Of a DNA stretch of 64,000 nucleotides, positions 54,854 through 62,549 are shown in pieces. Location of the stretch: assembly GCF_014268815.2 (NCBI RefSeq), contig NZ_JABWRE020000001.1, positions 1,679,001 to 1,743,000 on the forward strand, read 5' to 3'. The stretch comes from Pseudomonas urmiensis. GTDB lineage: Bacteria > Pseudomonadota > Gammaproteobacteria > Pseudomonadales > Pseudomonadaceae. Each line of letters begins with the position of its first letter. Positions within the stretch are counted from its first letter, which is position 1. Position numbers and translations under genes: made by a program. The notes under the pieces are model-generated. The model worked only from the letters and a program-made list of their open reading frames with translations. It did not search any database and was not told the origin of the DNA.

Positions 54854-54877
54854 AACGGGCCGCATTAGCGGCCCGTT
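54854..54877. terminator. Bidirectional rho-independent terminator
   Basis: AACGGGCCGC and GCGGCCCGTT form a 10-bp stem with loop ATTA, followed by CTTTTTC. It lies between convergent sodC and the rhodanese gene. Confidence 0.85.
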
Positions 54878-54882
54878 CTTTT

Positions 54883-56472
54883 TCAGGCTTGCAGCACGCG
54901 GAAGCCGTGGGTGCCATCGCGCTCCAGTTGCGCGATCAGGCCGAACTCCCAATCCAGGTAGCCCTGCATGGCTTCACGCGGGTTATCGGTGCCTTCATAG
55001 GGGCGGCGATAGCGATCGGTGCGGGGCACGGCCAGATGGCTTTCGCCGCTTTCCAGCGCCAACCCTGCGCTGATCCAGCGGGCGGTGCCGCCTTCGAGCA
55101 GATAGACTGGCTTGCGCGTCAGTGCTTGCAGGTCGACCGCAGCGAAGCGCGCCAGCAGGCTGCTGCCGCAGGTCAGAACATAGCGCTCGGCGACCGGCAG
55201 TTGCTCCAGCGCTGCCGGCAGTTGGGCGCGGATGGCCCAATGGGCGCCGGGGATGTGCCGCTTGACGTAGTTGGCACTGGTGGTGAAGTCGAGCACCACG
55301 GTGCCTGCCTCTTCAAGCCAGCTGGCCAGCTGGTCGACGCCAATCTCGTTGACCTGGGGCAGGGCAGGCAAGGGCGCTTGCCAATCGCCGGACTCGCTCA
55401 AATCGGCTGGGCGAAGGTCATCGAGCACGGCCACCTGCCAACCCAGCTGCGCCAGCCACGAGGCGCTCATGTTGGCGCGCACGCCGTCATCGTCCAGCAA
55501 CACGATCCGCGCCCCACGCACGCTGGCGACATGATCGGTTTCCTGCACCAGCTGGCCACCTGGCACCGAGCGGCTGCCGGGCAGGTGCCCCGCTGCATAT
55601 TCCTCTGGGGTGCGCACGTCGAACAGGTAGGTGGTGCGCGCGGTTTCAGCCTGCCAGATGTGCAAGCCCTGCAGGTCGAGGCGCAGCACGCCCGCTTTGT
55701 CAGCCACCTGGCGCGCTCGCTGCGCTGCGTTGCGGCGGGTGCTGTCGCTCACTTCGCTGAACTGCCGCGCTTGGCCGTGGGCCAGCTGTTGCCCGGCCAG
55801 GGTCCAGCCGATGGTGCCATTGCGCAGGGCGGCTACCGGGTTGGGGATGCCGGCATTGAGCAGGGATTGAGTGCCAATGATGCTGCGCGTGCGCCCTGCG
55901 CAGTTGACGATGACCTGGGTATTGGGATTGGGCGCCAGCTCAGCGACGCGCAACACCAGCTCTGCTCCCGGCACACTGATGCCACCAGGAATGCTCATGG
56001 TCTGGTACTCATCGAAGCGGCGGGCGTCGAGCACCACCACATCGGCCTTGGCATCGAGCAGTGCCTGGACCTGTTCGGCGCCCAGCGACGGCGTGTGCCG
56101 AACGCTCTCTAGCAGTTCGCCAAAGGCCTTGCTCGGCACGTTGACGTCACGAAACAGCTCACCACCCGCCTCGCGCCAGCCGGCCAGGCCGCCTTCGAGC
56201 AGGGCGACATCGCTGTAGCCGAGCGTCCGCAGGCGCTGGGCAGCGATGGCGGCCAGCCCTTCGCCGTTGTCGTAGAGGGTGATGGCGGTATCGCGGCGCG
56301 GCACGCGGGCGTAGATCTCCAGCTCCAGCTTCGACAGCGGGATGTTGGCGGCGAACAGCGGGTGGTGTTGGGCGAATGGATCCTCTTCGCGCACGTCGAT
56401 CAGCGCCAGCTCTTCGAAGGCCAGCAACGCACGGCGGATGTCAGGGTAACTGCGGGTGGCGATTGTGCTCAT
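54883..56472 (-). CDS. Four-domain rhodanese-like sulfurtransferase
   Basis: A 529-residue protein with four tandem rhodanese domains (about 1-105, 120-235, 260-365 and 375-480). Catalytic Cys is present in domain 2 (Cys191, VNCAGRTRS) and domain 4 (Cys435, LTCGSSLLAR). Domains 1 and 3 have Asp instead (LYDNGEGLA, LLDDDGVRA). It resembles PA2603 of P. aeruginosa. It overlaps the thiol dioxygenase gene by ATGA, so the two are co-translated. It probably moves sulfane sulfur produced in thiol catabolism. Confidence 0.9.
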   Translation of the reverse strand: MSTIATRSYPDIRRALLAFEELALIDVREEDPFAQHHPLFAANIPLSKLELEIYARVPRRDTAITLYDNGEGLAAIAAQRLRTLGYSDVALLEGGLAGWREAGGELFRDVNVPSKAFGELLESVRHTPSLGAEQVQALLDAKADVVVLDARRFDEYQTMSIPGGISVPGAELVLRVAELAPNPNTQVIVNCAGRTRSIIGTQSLLNAGIPNPVAALRNGTIGWTLAGQQLAHGQARQFSEVSDSTRRNAAQRARQVADKAGVLRLDLQGLHIWQAETARTTYLFDVRTPEEYAAGHLPGSRSVPGGQLVQETDHVASVRGARIVLLDDDGVRANMSASWLAQLGWQVAVLDDLRPADLSESGDWQAPLPALPQVNEIGVDQLASWLEEAGTVVLDFTTSANYVKRHIPGAHWAIRAQLPAALEQLPVAERYVLTCGSSLLARFAAVDLQALTRKPVYLLEGGTARWISAGLALESGESHLAVPRTDRYRRPYEGTDNPREAMQGYLDWEFGLIAQLERDGTHGFRVLQA

Positions 56473-57077
56473 GGGGCGGAGTTCTCTTTGGACAGGTCCC
56501 AGATATTGGGCAGTTGGCTATTGCAATAGCCGGAAATGAAGGCTTTCTCGGCGCCGTCCACGGCGTACACAGCACGATGCACCGCACCGATGTTGGCGCC
56601 GTAGACGTGGATGCTGATCGACACTTGGTCGGCGAAGGCATTGCTCACCTGGTGGATGTCGCCAATGCGCGGCGAGACCGCTTCTACCTGGCCTGGGTCC
56701 AGGCGTATCGGCGCCCCCACAGCTACCAGGGGGCCCTGTTCGCTTTGGGCAAAACCCTGGGAGTACTCGGCGCCGCGCAGCATGCCGATCAGGCCCCACA
56801 CCCGGTGGTCGTGGATCGGCGTGCGCTGCCCCGGGCCCCAGACGAAGCTGACTACCGAGAAGCGCTGGCGCGAATCGCAATGCAGCAAGTATTGCTGGTA
56901 ACGGTCCGGGTCAGGCTGGGCCAGCGCCTCGGGCAGCCAGTCGTCGTGGGCGACCAAGCTGCGTAGCAAGGCTTGGCCCTGGTCGAGCAGGGTGGCTTCG
57001 TCGGGGTGTTGTTCGAGCAGCTCGGAGAGGGCGCCGATGAACTGACGCAGGCGCTCCAGGCGTAACGGTTGGCTCAT
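56469..57077 (-). CDS. Thiol dioxygenase, 3-mercaptopropionate dioxygenase-like
   Basis: A 202-residue cupin dioxygenase of the cysteine dioxygenase family. The iron ligands are His89, His91 (PIHDHRVWG) and His142 (GDIHQVSN), the same numbering as the P. aeruginosa enzyme PA2602, which prefers 3-mercaptopropionate. It inserts both oxygens of O2 into the thiol to give the sulfinate. It overlaps the rhodanese gene and is divergent from the flavin monooxygenase at 57337, as in P. aeruginosa, except that the intervening LysR gene is missing. Confidence 0.92.
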   Translation of the reverse strand: MSQPLRLERLRQFIGALSELLEQHPDEATLLDQGQALLRSLVAHDDWLPEALAQPDPDRYQQYLLHCDSRQRFSVVSFVWGPGQRTPIHDHRVWGLIGMLRGAEYSQGFAQSEQGPLVAVGAPIRLDPGQVEAVSPRIGDIHQVSNAFADQVSISIHVYGANIGAVHRAVYAVDGAEKAFISGYCNSQLPNIWDLSKENSAP

Positions 57078-57137
57078 GGTTCAGGCTCGCTCTGACGGTT
57101 GAAGGTAACCCTAGCAAACCCTCTTGATATTCTCAAA

Positions 57138-57175
57138 ATGCAAAATGTGCATAAGCTAATATGCAAATACTGCAT
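57138..57175. promoter_or_regulatory. Tandem palindromic operator in divergent organosulfur promoter
   Basis: ATGCA-N5-TGCAT occurs at 57138-57152 and again at 57161-57175, centres 23 bases apart. The inner arms TGCAT and ATGCA are also mutually inverted across an eight-base spacer. It lies between the divergent dioxygenase/rhodanese and monooxygenase/transport operons. This fits a dimeric regulator binding two sites. The regulator is not encoded nearby. Confidence 0.7.
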
Positions 57176-57336
57176 TTACAGCGAGGCGATTTTGTTCTGA
57201 AATCTACGCATGTCGAATGCATGAGGTTATGCCTAAAACGAATTTCACAAGGCAAGACCAAGTCGATAACTTATAAGCATTCGATTATTTAGATTTAAAA
57301 AGCATATCTCTCTTTCGCCAAGCTAAGGTCCTTCCC

Positions 57337-58407
57337 ATGAGCGTTCAATTCATCGGCATGATTGGCCATCGGCTGTCCTCGGAGATCTTCGCCCCGCAAG
57401 GGCCGATCTTCGACAAGGCCTACATCACCCAGTCTGCGCGCATTCACGAACAGGCCGGCTTTGACCGTATTCTGGTCGGCTACTGGTCGGATCAGCCGGA
57501 CGGCTTTTTGGTCACCGCACTAGCCGGCCAGGCGACTTCGCGCATTCACTTCCTGTTGGCCCATCGCCCAGGGTTCGTCGCGCCGACCTTGGCCGCACGC
57601 AAGCTGGCGACGCTTGAACATCTGCTCGATGGTCGCTTGGCGGTGCATGTGATCAGCGGTGGTAACGACGTCGAGCAGCGCAAGGACGGCGACTACCTGG
57701 AGCATGATCAGCGCTACGCGCGCACCGACGAGTTCCTCGATGTGGTGCGCAAGGTCTGGACCAGTGAAGCGCCGTTCGATCACGCCGGCACTCACTATCA
57801 GGCGCAGAATGCCTTCTCGGCGATCAAGCCGCTGCAACAGCCACACTTGCCAATCTACTTTGGCGGCTCGTCCCCCGCCGCCCTGGCGGTGGCCGGCAAG
57901 CACGCCGATGTGTTCGCCCTGTGGGGCGAGTCGCTGGAGCAGACCGCCGAGACCATCGCCGCAGTGCGCCAGCAGGCTGCGCAGCATGGCCGCGAGGTGC
58001 AGTTCAGCGTGTCGTTCCGGCCGATCATTGCCGCCACCGAGGAGGCTGCCTGGGCCAAGGCCGAAACCATCCTTGGCCAGGCGCGCCAGCGCATCGAGCA
58101 GGCCGGGCCGGTGATTGCCAACAAACCGCAGAGCGTCGGCGCCCAGCGCCTGCTCGAGACCGTGGCCAAGGGTGATCGGGTCGATGAACGGCTGTGGACC
58201 GGCATCGCCGGATTGGTCGGCGGTGGGCACAACTCCACCGCGCTGGTCGGCACGCCTGAACAGGTGGCCGATGCCTTGCTCGCTTATTACGAGCTGGGCG
58301 TCAGCACCTTCCTCATCCGCGGCTTCGATCCGCTTAGCGATGCCGAGGAATATGGCCGCGAGCTGATTCCGCTGACCCGCGCCAAAGTCGCTGCACGCAA
58401 CGCCTGA
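57337..58407 (+). CDS. LLM-class flavin-dependent monooxygenase (SsuD-like)
   Basis: A 356-residue TIM-barrel monooxygenase of the alkanesulfonate monooxygenase type. Recognisable parts are QAGFDRILVGYWSDQPDG, FLLAHRPGFVAPTLAARK, the flavin site LAVHVISGGNDVEQRKDGD, and LPIYFGGSSPAALAVAGKHAD. It should use FMNH2 and O2 to break a carbon-sulfur bond or oxidise a sulfur compound. AAGG precedes ATG 57337. It heads the transport/monooxygenase operon and resembles PA2600 in position. Confidence 0.88.
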   Translation: MSVQFIGMIGHRLSSEIFAPQGPIFDKAYITQSARIHEQAGFDRILVGYWSDQPDGFLVTALAGQATSRIHFLLAHRPGFVAPTLAARKLATLEHLLDGRLAVHVISGGNDVEQRKDGDYLEHDQRYARTDEFLDVVRKVWTSEAPFDHAGTHYQAQNAFSAIKPLQQPHLPIYFGGSSPAALAVAGKHADVFALWGESLEQTAETIAAVRQQAAQHGREVQFSVSFRPIIAATEEAAWAKAETILGQARQRIEQAGPVIANKPQSVGAQRLLETVAKGDRVDERLWTGIAGLVGGGHNSTALVGTPEQVADALLAYYELGVSTFLIRGFDPLSDAEEYGRELIPLTRAKVAARNA

Positions 58408-58488
58408 GCCCTTTTTCCAATCGATAGCGACGAGACCGCACGCGCGGATCGCCACCTGCTGTGTCGCAAGCGACACCTGGAGACGAAC

Positions 58489-59445
58489 GTGCGTTACCTG
58501 AAAACCTGGGCCGCCGCTGTGCTGGCCACCACCCTGAGTGTCAGCGCCGCCGCGCAGACCCTGGTCGTCGGCGATCAGAGCTTCAATGCCCGCGCCGTGA
58601 TGGAAGCGGCCGGGGTGCTCGACGACTTGCCGTATACCCTGGAATGGAAGCAGTTCACCGCAGGCTCGCCGGTGGCCGAGGCGCTCAACGTCGGCAGCCT
58701 CGATATCGGCCTGCTGGGCGATGCGCCGCCGCTGTTTCTCGGCGCTTTGGGCGCGCCGATCAAAGTGATTGCAGTGACCCGGCAGAACCTTGGCGGGGTG
58801 GCCATCCTGGCGCGCAAGGACTCCTCGATCCACAGCCTGCAAGACCTGCGCGGCAAACGTGCGGCGATCTGGAAAGGTTCGTGGAGCCAGCAGCTACTGT
58901 TCAGCGCGCTGGACAACGCCGGCGTACCGCGTGACTCGCTGGAGCTGCGCTACCTCAGCGCGCTGGACGCCTCGCACGCACTCGATGGCGGCTCGGTGGA
59001 TGTGATTGCCACCTGGGAGCCCTATGTCACCCAGCAGGAGCGCCAGGGCGCGCGGGTGCTGGCGACCGCCGAAGGGCTGATCCCGGCGCAGAGCTTCGTG
59101 GTCGCCAATGCCAAGGCAGTCGACAGCAAGCGGGCGCAGATCAACGATTTTCTCCAACGGATGAAAAAGGCCCGTGACTGGACCTTGAAGGATCCGGCCA
59201 ATACCGAAGCCTATGCCGATGCCTGGGCCAAGCGCACCCGCGCCGACCGCGATATTGCCCGGGTCTGGTTCGCCCGTGCGCGTACTGAGCTAGCGCCACT
59301 TAGCCCACAGGTGATCGTCGATGCGCAGAAGACCGTGGACTTCTTCGCAGGTCTTGGGCTGATCAAGGCCTATCCTGCGGCCGACCTGTTTGACAGCTCG
59401 TTTGCCGCCGCACTGCAACCGGCCACCGCGCAGGCCAAGCCATGA
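58489..59445 (+). CDS. Sulfonate-type periplasmic binding protein (SsuA-like)
   Basis: A 318-residue binding protein with signal peptide (about 1-23, ending SAAAQ) and the NMT1/aliphatic sulfonate fold: VAEALNVGSLDIGLLGDAPPLFL, GKRAAIWKGSWSQQLL, VIATWEPYVTQQER. It would normally work with an ABC permease and ATPase (SsuCB), but neither is present. Its gene overlaps tctB by ATGA instead. The start is GTG 58489 behind GGAG. It may deliver substrate to an unlinked ABC transporter or to the TTT membrane proteins. Confidence 0.88.
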   Translation: MRYLKTWAAAVLATTLSVSAAAQTLVVGDQSFNARAVMEAAGVLDDLPYTLEWKQFTAGSPVAEALNVGSLDIGLLGDAPPLFLGALGAPIKVIAVTRQNLGGVAILARKDSSIHSLQDLRGKRAAIWKGSWSQQLLFSALDNAGVPRDSLELRYLSALDASHALDGGSVDVIATWEPYVTQQERQGARVLATAEGLIPAQSFVVANAKAVDSKRAQINDFLQRMKKARDWTLKDPANTEAYADAWAKRTRADRDIARVWFARARTELAPLSPQVIVDAQKTVDFFAGLGLIKAYPAADLFDSSFAAALQPATAQAKP

Positions 59446-59909
59446 ACAGCCTGCGCCTGGGGCTTGGCGATGCCCGCGAGGTGATCGCCGGTGGGCTGTT
59501 TTTGTCCTTCGCCACGCTCGGCGTGGTGCTGGCCAGCGATTATCCGCTGGGCTCGGCCATGCGCATGGGCGCAGGTTACTTTCCATTGCTGGTGTCGGCG
59601 GCCTTGGGCGTGCTGGGCGTAGCCCTGCTGCTGCGCGGGTTGACCGTGCGCGTCGAGGCGCAGGCAGGCGACCGGCTGTTCAGCTGGCGGCCGGGGCTGT
59701 TGGTCAGCGGCAGCATCCTGGCCTTTGCCTGGTTGCTGCCAAGCCTGGGCCTGGCCCTGGCAACGCTGCTGATGACCGTACTCAGCGGCCTGGCCCGACG
59801 CCAGGCGCGCGTCGGCGAGCTGGCGCTGCTGGGCATGGCGCTCGGTGTATTCAGCGTGCTGGTGTTCGCCTACGGCCTGGGTTTGAACCTGCCCGTGCTG
59901 CCGACTTGA
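59442..59909 (+). CDS. tctB: Tripartite tricarboxylate transporter small subunit TctB
   Basis: A 155-residue membrane protein with four hydrophobic helices, typical TctB size and pattern (VLASDYPLGSAMRMGAGYFP near the first loop is the family motif). It is the small membrane subunit of a secondary, binding-protein-dependent uptake system. ATG 59442 overlaps the sulfonate-type binding protein stop by four bases, and TctA follows after nine bases, so all three are translated together. Confidence 0.88.
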   Translation: MNSLRLGLGDAREVIAGGLFLSFATLGVVLASDYPLGSAMRMGAGYFPLLVSAALGVLGVALLLRGLTVRVEAQAGDRLFSWRPGLLVSGSILAFAWLLPSLGLALATLLMTVLSGLARRQARVGELALLGMALGVFSVLVFAYGLGLNLPVLPT

Positions 59910-59918
59910 GAGACCGAT

Positions 59919-61421
59919 ATGGAACTGCTCAACCACCTCGGCCTGGGCTTTGAGGCCGCCTTTACCCTGAACAACCTGCTGTACTGCCTGATTGGCGTCA
60001 CTCTTGGCACCCTGGTCGGTGTTCTGCCGGGCCTGGGGCCGGTGGCGACCATCGCCATGTTGCTGCCGATCACCTATGGCCTGAGCCCCGCAGCGGCGCT
60101 GATCATGCTGGCGGGGATTTATTACGGCGCCCAGTACGGCGGTTCGACCACGGCCATTCTGGTCAACCTGCCGGGCGAGTCGTCGTCGGTGGTGACGTGC
60201 CTGGACGGCCACGCCATGGCGCGTCAGGGCAGGGCCGGGGCGGCCTTGGCGATTGCCGCGATCGGCTCGTTCGTGGCCGGCAGCCTGGCGATCCTGTTGC
60301 TGGCGGCGGCGGCCACGCCGTTGGCCGCCTTCGCCTTGAAATTCGGCCCAGCCGAGTACTTCTCGCTGATGCTACTGGGGTTGGTCGCGGCCATCGTGCT
60401 GGCCCAGGGCGATTTGCTCAAGGCCTTGGCCATGACCATCCTCGGCCTGCTGCTGGGGCTGGTGGGTAGCGACGTCAATTCCGGGGTGGAGCGCTTCACC
60501 TTCGGCCTGCCGCAGTTGTCTGACGGCATCAGTTTCGTGGTGATCTCCATGGGCCTGTTCGGCATCGCCGAGATCATCGCCAACCTTGAGCGCGAACAGG
60601 CCGGTAGCAGCCAGGTGGCCCCGGTTGGCCGCTTGTTGCCGAGCCGCGACGACTATCGCCGCTCGTGGAAGCCGATCCTGCGTGGTACGGGCTTGGGCGC
60701 GCTGCTGGGGATCTTGCCTGGGGGTGGCGCCATGCTCGGCGCGTTCGCCGCCTACCTGGTGGAAAAGCGCCTGGCCAAGGATCCGTCGCGTTTCGGCCAA
60801 GGCGCCATCGAAGGCGTCGCCGCGCCAGAGTCGGCCAACAACGCCGGGGCACAGACCTCGTTCATTCCGATGCTGGTGATGGGCCTGCCCTCCAACGCGG
60901 TGATGGCGCTGATGGCGGGGGCGATGATGATCCACGGCATCGTTCCCGGCCCGCAGGTGATCGACGAGCGCCCAGAGCTGTTCTGGGGGCTGGTGGTGAG
61001 CATGTGGATCGGCAACCTGTTGCTGCTGGTGCTCAACCTGCCGTTGGTGGGCATTTGGGTGCGGCTGCTGCGGGTGCCATATCGCCTGCTGTATCCGGCG
61101 ATTTTGCTGTTCTGCTGCATCGGCGTGTACAGCCTCAACAACAGCCTGTTCGACGTGGTGCTGAGCATGGCCTTTGGCCTGCTGGGGTATCTGTTCATCA
61201 AGCTGCGCTGCGAACCGGCGCCACTGTTGCTGGGCTACATCCTCGGGCCATTGCTGGAAGAGAACCTGCGCCGCGCGATGCTGTTGTCGCGCGGCGATGC
61301 GACGGTGTTTTTCACCCGTCCCTTGAGCCTGACCCTGCTGGTCATCACTGCGCTGTTGGTGTTGCTGCTGCTGTCGCCGCGGCTGCGGGCAACGCGCAAG
61401 GTGGCTTTCAGTGAGGACTGA
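59919..61421 (+). CDS. tctA: Tripartite tricarboxylate transporter large permease TctA
   Basis: A 500-residue large permease with ten to twelve hydrophobic helices. Family segments are GVLPGLGPVATIAMLLPITY and GGSTTAILVNLPGESSSVVT near the N-terminus and the repeat-like GILPGGGAMLGAFAAY with ANNAGAQTSFIPMLVMGLP in the middle. It carries the substrate with sodium or proton symport. It has a close ribosome site and follows TctB. A REP pair lies 13 bases downstream, between tctA and tctC. Confidence 0.9.
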   Translation: MELLNHLGLGFEAAFTLNNLLYCLIGVTLGTLVGVLPGLGPVATIAMLLPITYGLSPAAALIMLAGIYYGAQYGGSTTAILVNLPGESSSVVTCLDGHAMARQGRAGAALAIAAIGSFVAGSLAILLLAAAATPLAAFALKFGPAEYFSLMLLGLVAAIVLAQGDLLKALAMTILGLLLGLVGSDVNSGVERFTFGLPQLSDGISFVVISMGLFGIAEIIANLEREQAGSSQVAPVGRLLPSRDDYRRSWKPILRGTGLGALLGILPGGGAMLGAFAAYLVEKRLAKDPSRFGQGAIEGVAAPESANNAGAQTSFIPMLVMGLPSNAVMALMAGAMMIHGIVPGPQVIDERPELFWGLVVSMWIGNLLLLVLNLPLVGIWVRLLRVPYRLLYPAILLFCCIGVYSLNNSLFDVVLSMAFGLLGYLFIKLRCEPAPLLLGYILGPLLEENLRRAMLLSRGDATVFFTRPLSLTLLVITALLVLLLLSPRLRATRKVAFSED

Positions 61422-61433
61422 GGGGGCTGCTAG

Positions 61434-61507
61434 GGCGCTATCGCGGGGCAAGCCCGCTCCTACGCAAGCCGCGCGGTGTGGGCGCGGGCTTGCCCCGCGA
61501 TAGCGCC
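61434..61507. repeat. Inverted REP pair with 24-bp perfect arms inside operon
   Basis: Arms 61434-61457 and 61484-61507 are exact reverse complements (GGCGCTATCGCGGGGCAAGC at the left outer end). The loop is 26 bases. Being between tctA and tctC, it may protect upstream mRNA or reduce read-through. Confidence 0.9.
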
Positions 61508-61566
61508 AGAAGGGCTGTAACAGACCATCAAACCACATCAGAAAATGATCAAAAAATGAGCCAGCC

Positions 61567-62529
61567 ATGAACCTAAAGAAACTCATCCTCGCCACCCTGG
61601 CCCTAAGCGCCGCCACCCTGGCCCAGGCCGACAACTGGCCCAGCCGCCCGCTCACCCTGATCGTGCCATTCCCCCCAGGCGGGGCCGCCGACACTGTTGG
61701 CCGCTACTACGCCGAACAGCTCTCGACTTCCCTTGGCCAACCGGTGGTAGTCGACAACAAGCCCGGCGCCGGCACCGCGATCGCCGCTGAAGCCGTCGCC
61801 AAAGCCAAGCCCGATGGCTACACCTTGTCATTGGCCACCGCTGGCCAGTTGGCGATCCTGCCCAACTTGCAGGCAGTGCGTTACGACCCGATCAAGGACT
61901 TCACCCCAGTGGCCGTGTTGGCCTCGGTGCCCAATGTGGTCGCGGTAGGGCCACAAACCAAGATCGACAGCCTGCAGGCGCTGATCGACCAGGCCAAGGC
62001 CAAGCCCGGCGCACTGAGCTATTCCTCCTGCGGCAATGGCACGCTCTGCCACCTGTCTGGCGAACTGCTGAAGAACCTGGCCGGGGTCGACCTGCTGCAC
62101 GTGCCGTACAAAGGCAGTGCTCCGGCCGTGACTGGGTTGCTCGGTGGTGAGGTGGATGTCGCCGTCGACACCCTGACCGTGCTCGCCCCGCAGATCCAGG
62201 CTGGCAAGCTCAAGGGCCTGGTGCTGACGAGTGCCGAACGCTCACCGCTGCTGCCCTCGGTACCCAGTGCCAACGAAGTCGGCCTGCCTGGCTTCGTCGC
62301 TTCCGGCTGGTTCGGTATCGTCCTGCCCAAAGGCGCCGAGCCGGCACTGGTCGAACGCCTGAACAACGCCATCGAGGTGATCGCCGACAAGCCAGAAACC
62401 GCCGAGCGCTTCGGCCAGCAGGGCATCAGCGTCGAGCGCAGCAGCCCGGCCGGTTTTGCCCAAGTGATCGCCGCCGACAAGGCGCGCTGGGGCGAGGTGA
62501 TTCGCACCGCCCAGGTTCATATCGAATAA
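61567..62529 (+). CDS. tctC: Tripartite tricarboxylate transporter binding protein (TctC/Bug family)
   Basis: A 320-residue periplasmic protein with signal peptide (about 1-21, ending LAQAD) and Bug family segments: NWPSRPLTLIVPFPPGGAAD, VVVDNKPGAGTAIAAEAVAKAKPDG and VPYKGSAPAVTGLLGGEVD. It binds a carboxylate or related anion and hands it to TctAB. It is separated from tctA by a 145-base gap holding the REP pair. It is the normal partner of TctAB, so the locus has two binding proteins of unrelated families. Confidence 0.9.
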   Translation: MNLKKLILATLALSAATLAQADNWPSRPLTLIVPFPPGGAADTVGRYYAEQLSTSLGQPVVVDNKPGAGTAIAAEAVAKAKPDGYTLSLATAGQLAILPNLQAVRYDPIKDFTPVAVLASVPNVVAVGPQTKIDSLQALIDQAKAKPGALSYSSCGNGTLCHLSGELLKNLAGVDLLHVPYKGSAPAVTGLLGGEVDVAVDTLTVLAPQIQAGKLKGLVLTSAERSPLLPSVPSANEVGLPGFVASGWFGIVLPKGAEPALVERLNNAIEVIADKPETAERFGQQGISVERSSPAGFAQVIAADKARWGEVIRTAQVHIE

Positions 62530-62549
62530 GCATCAGGAGCCGATCAGCC

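Noticed and set aside
60372..61694. Long minus-strand frame opposite tctA
   Set aside because: It is His/Gln-rich shadow sequence; tctA motifs and membrane helices on the plus strand are unambiguous.
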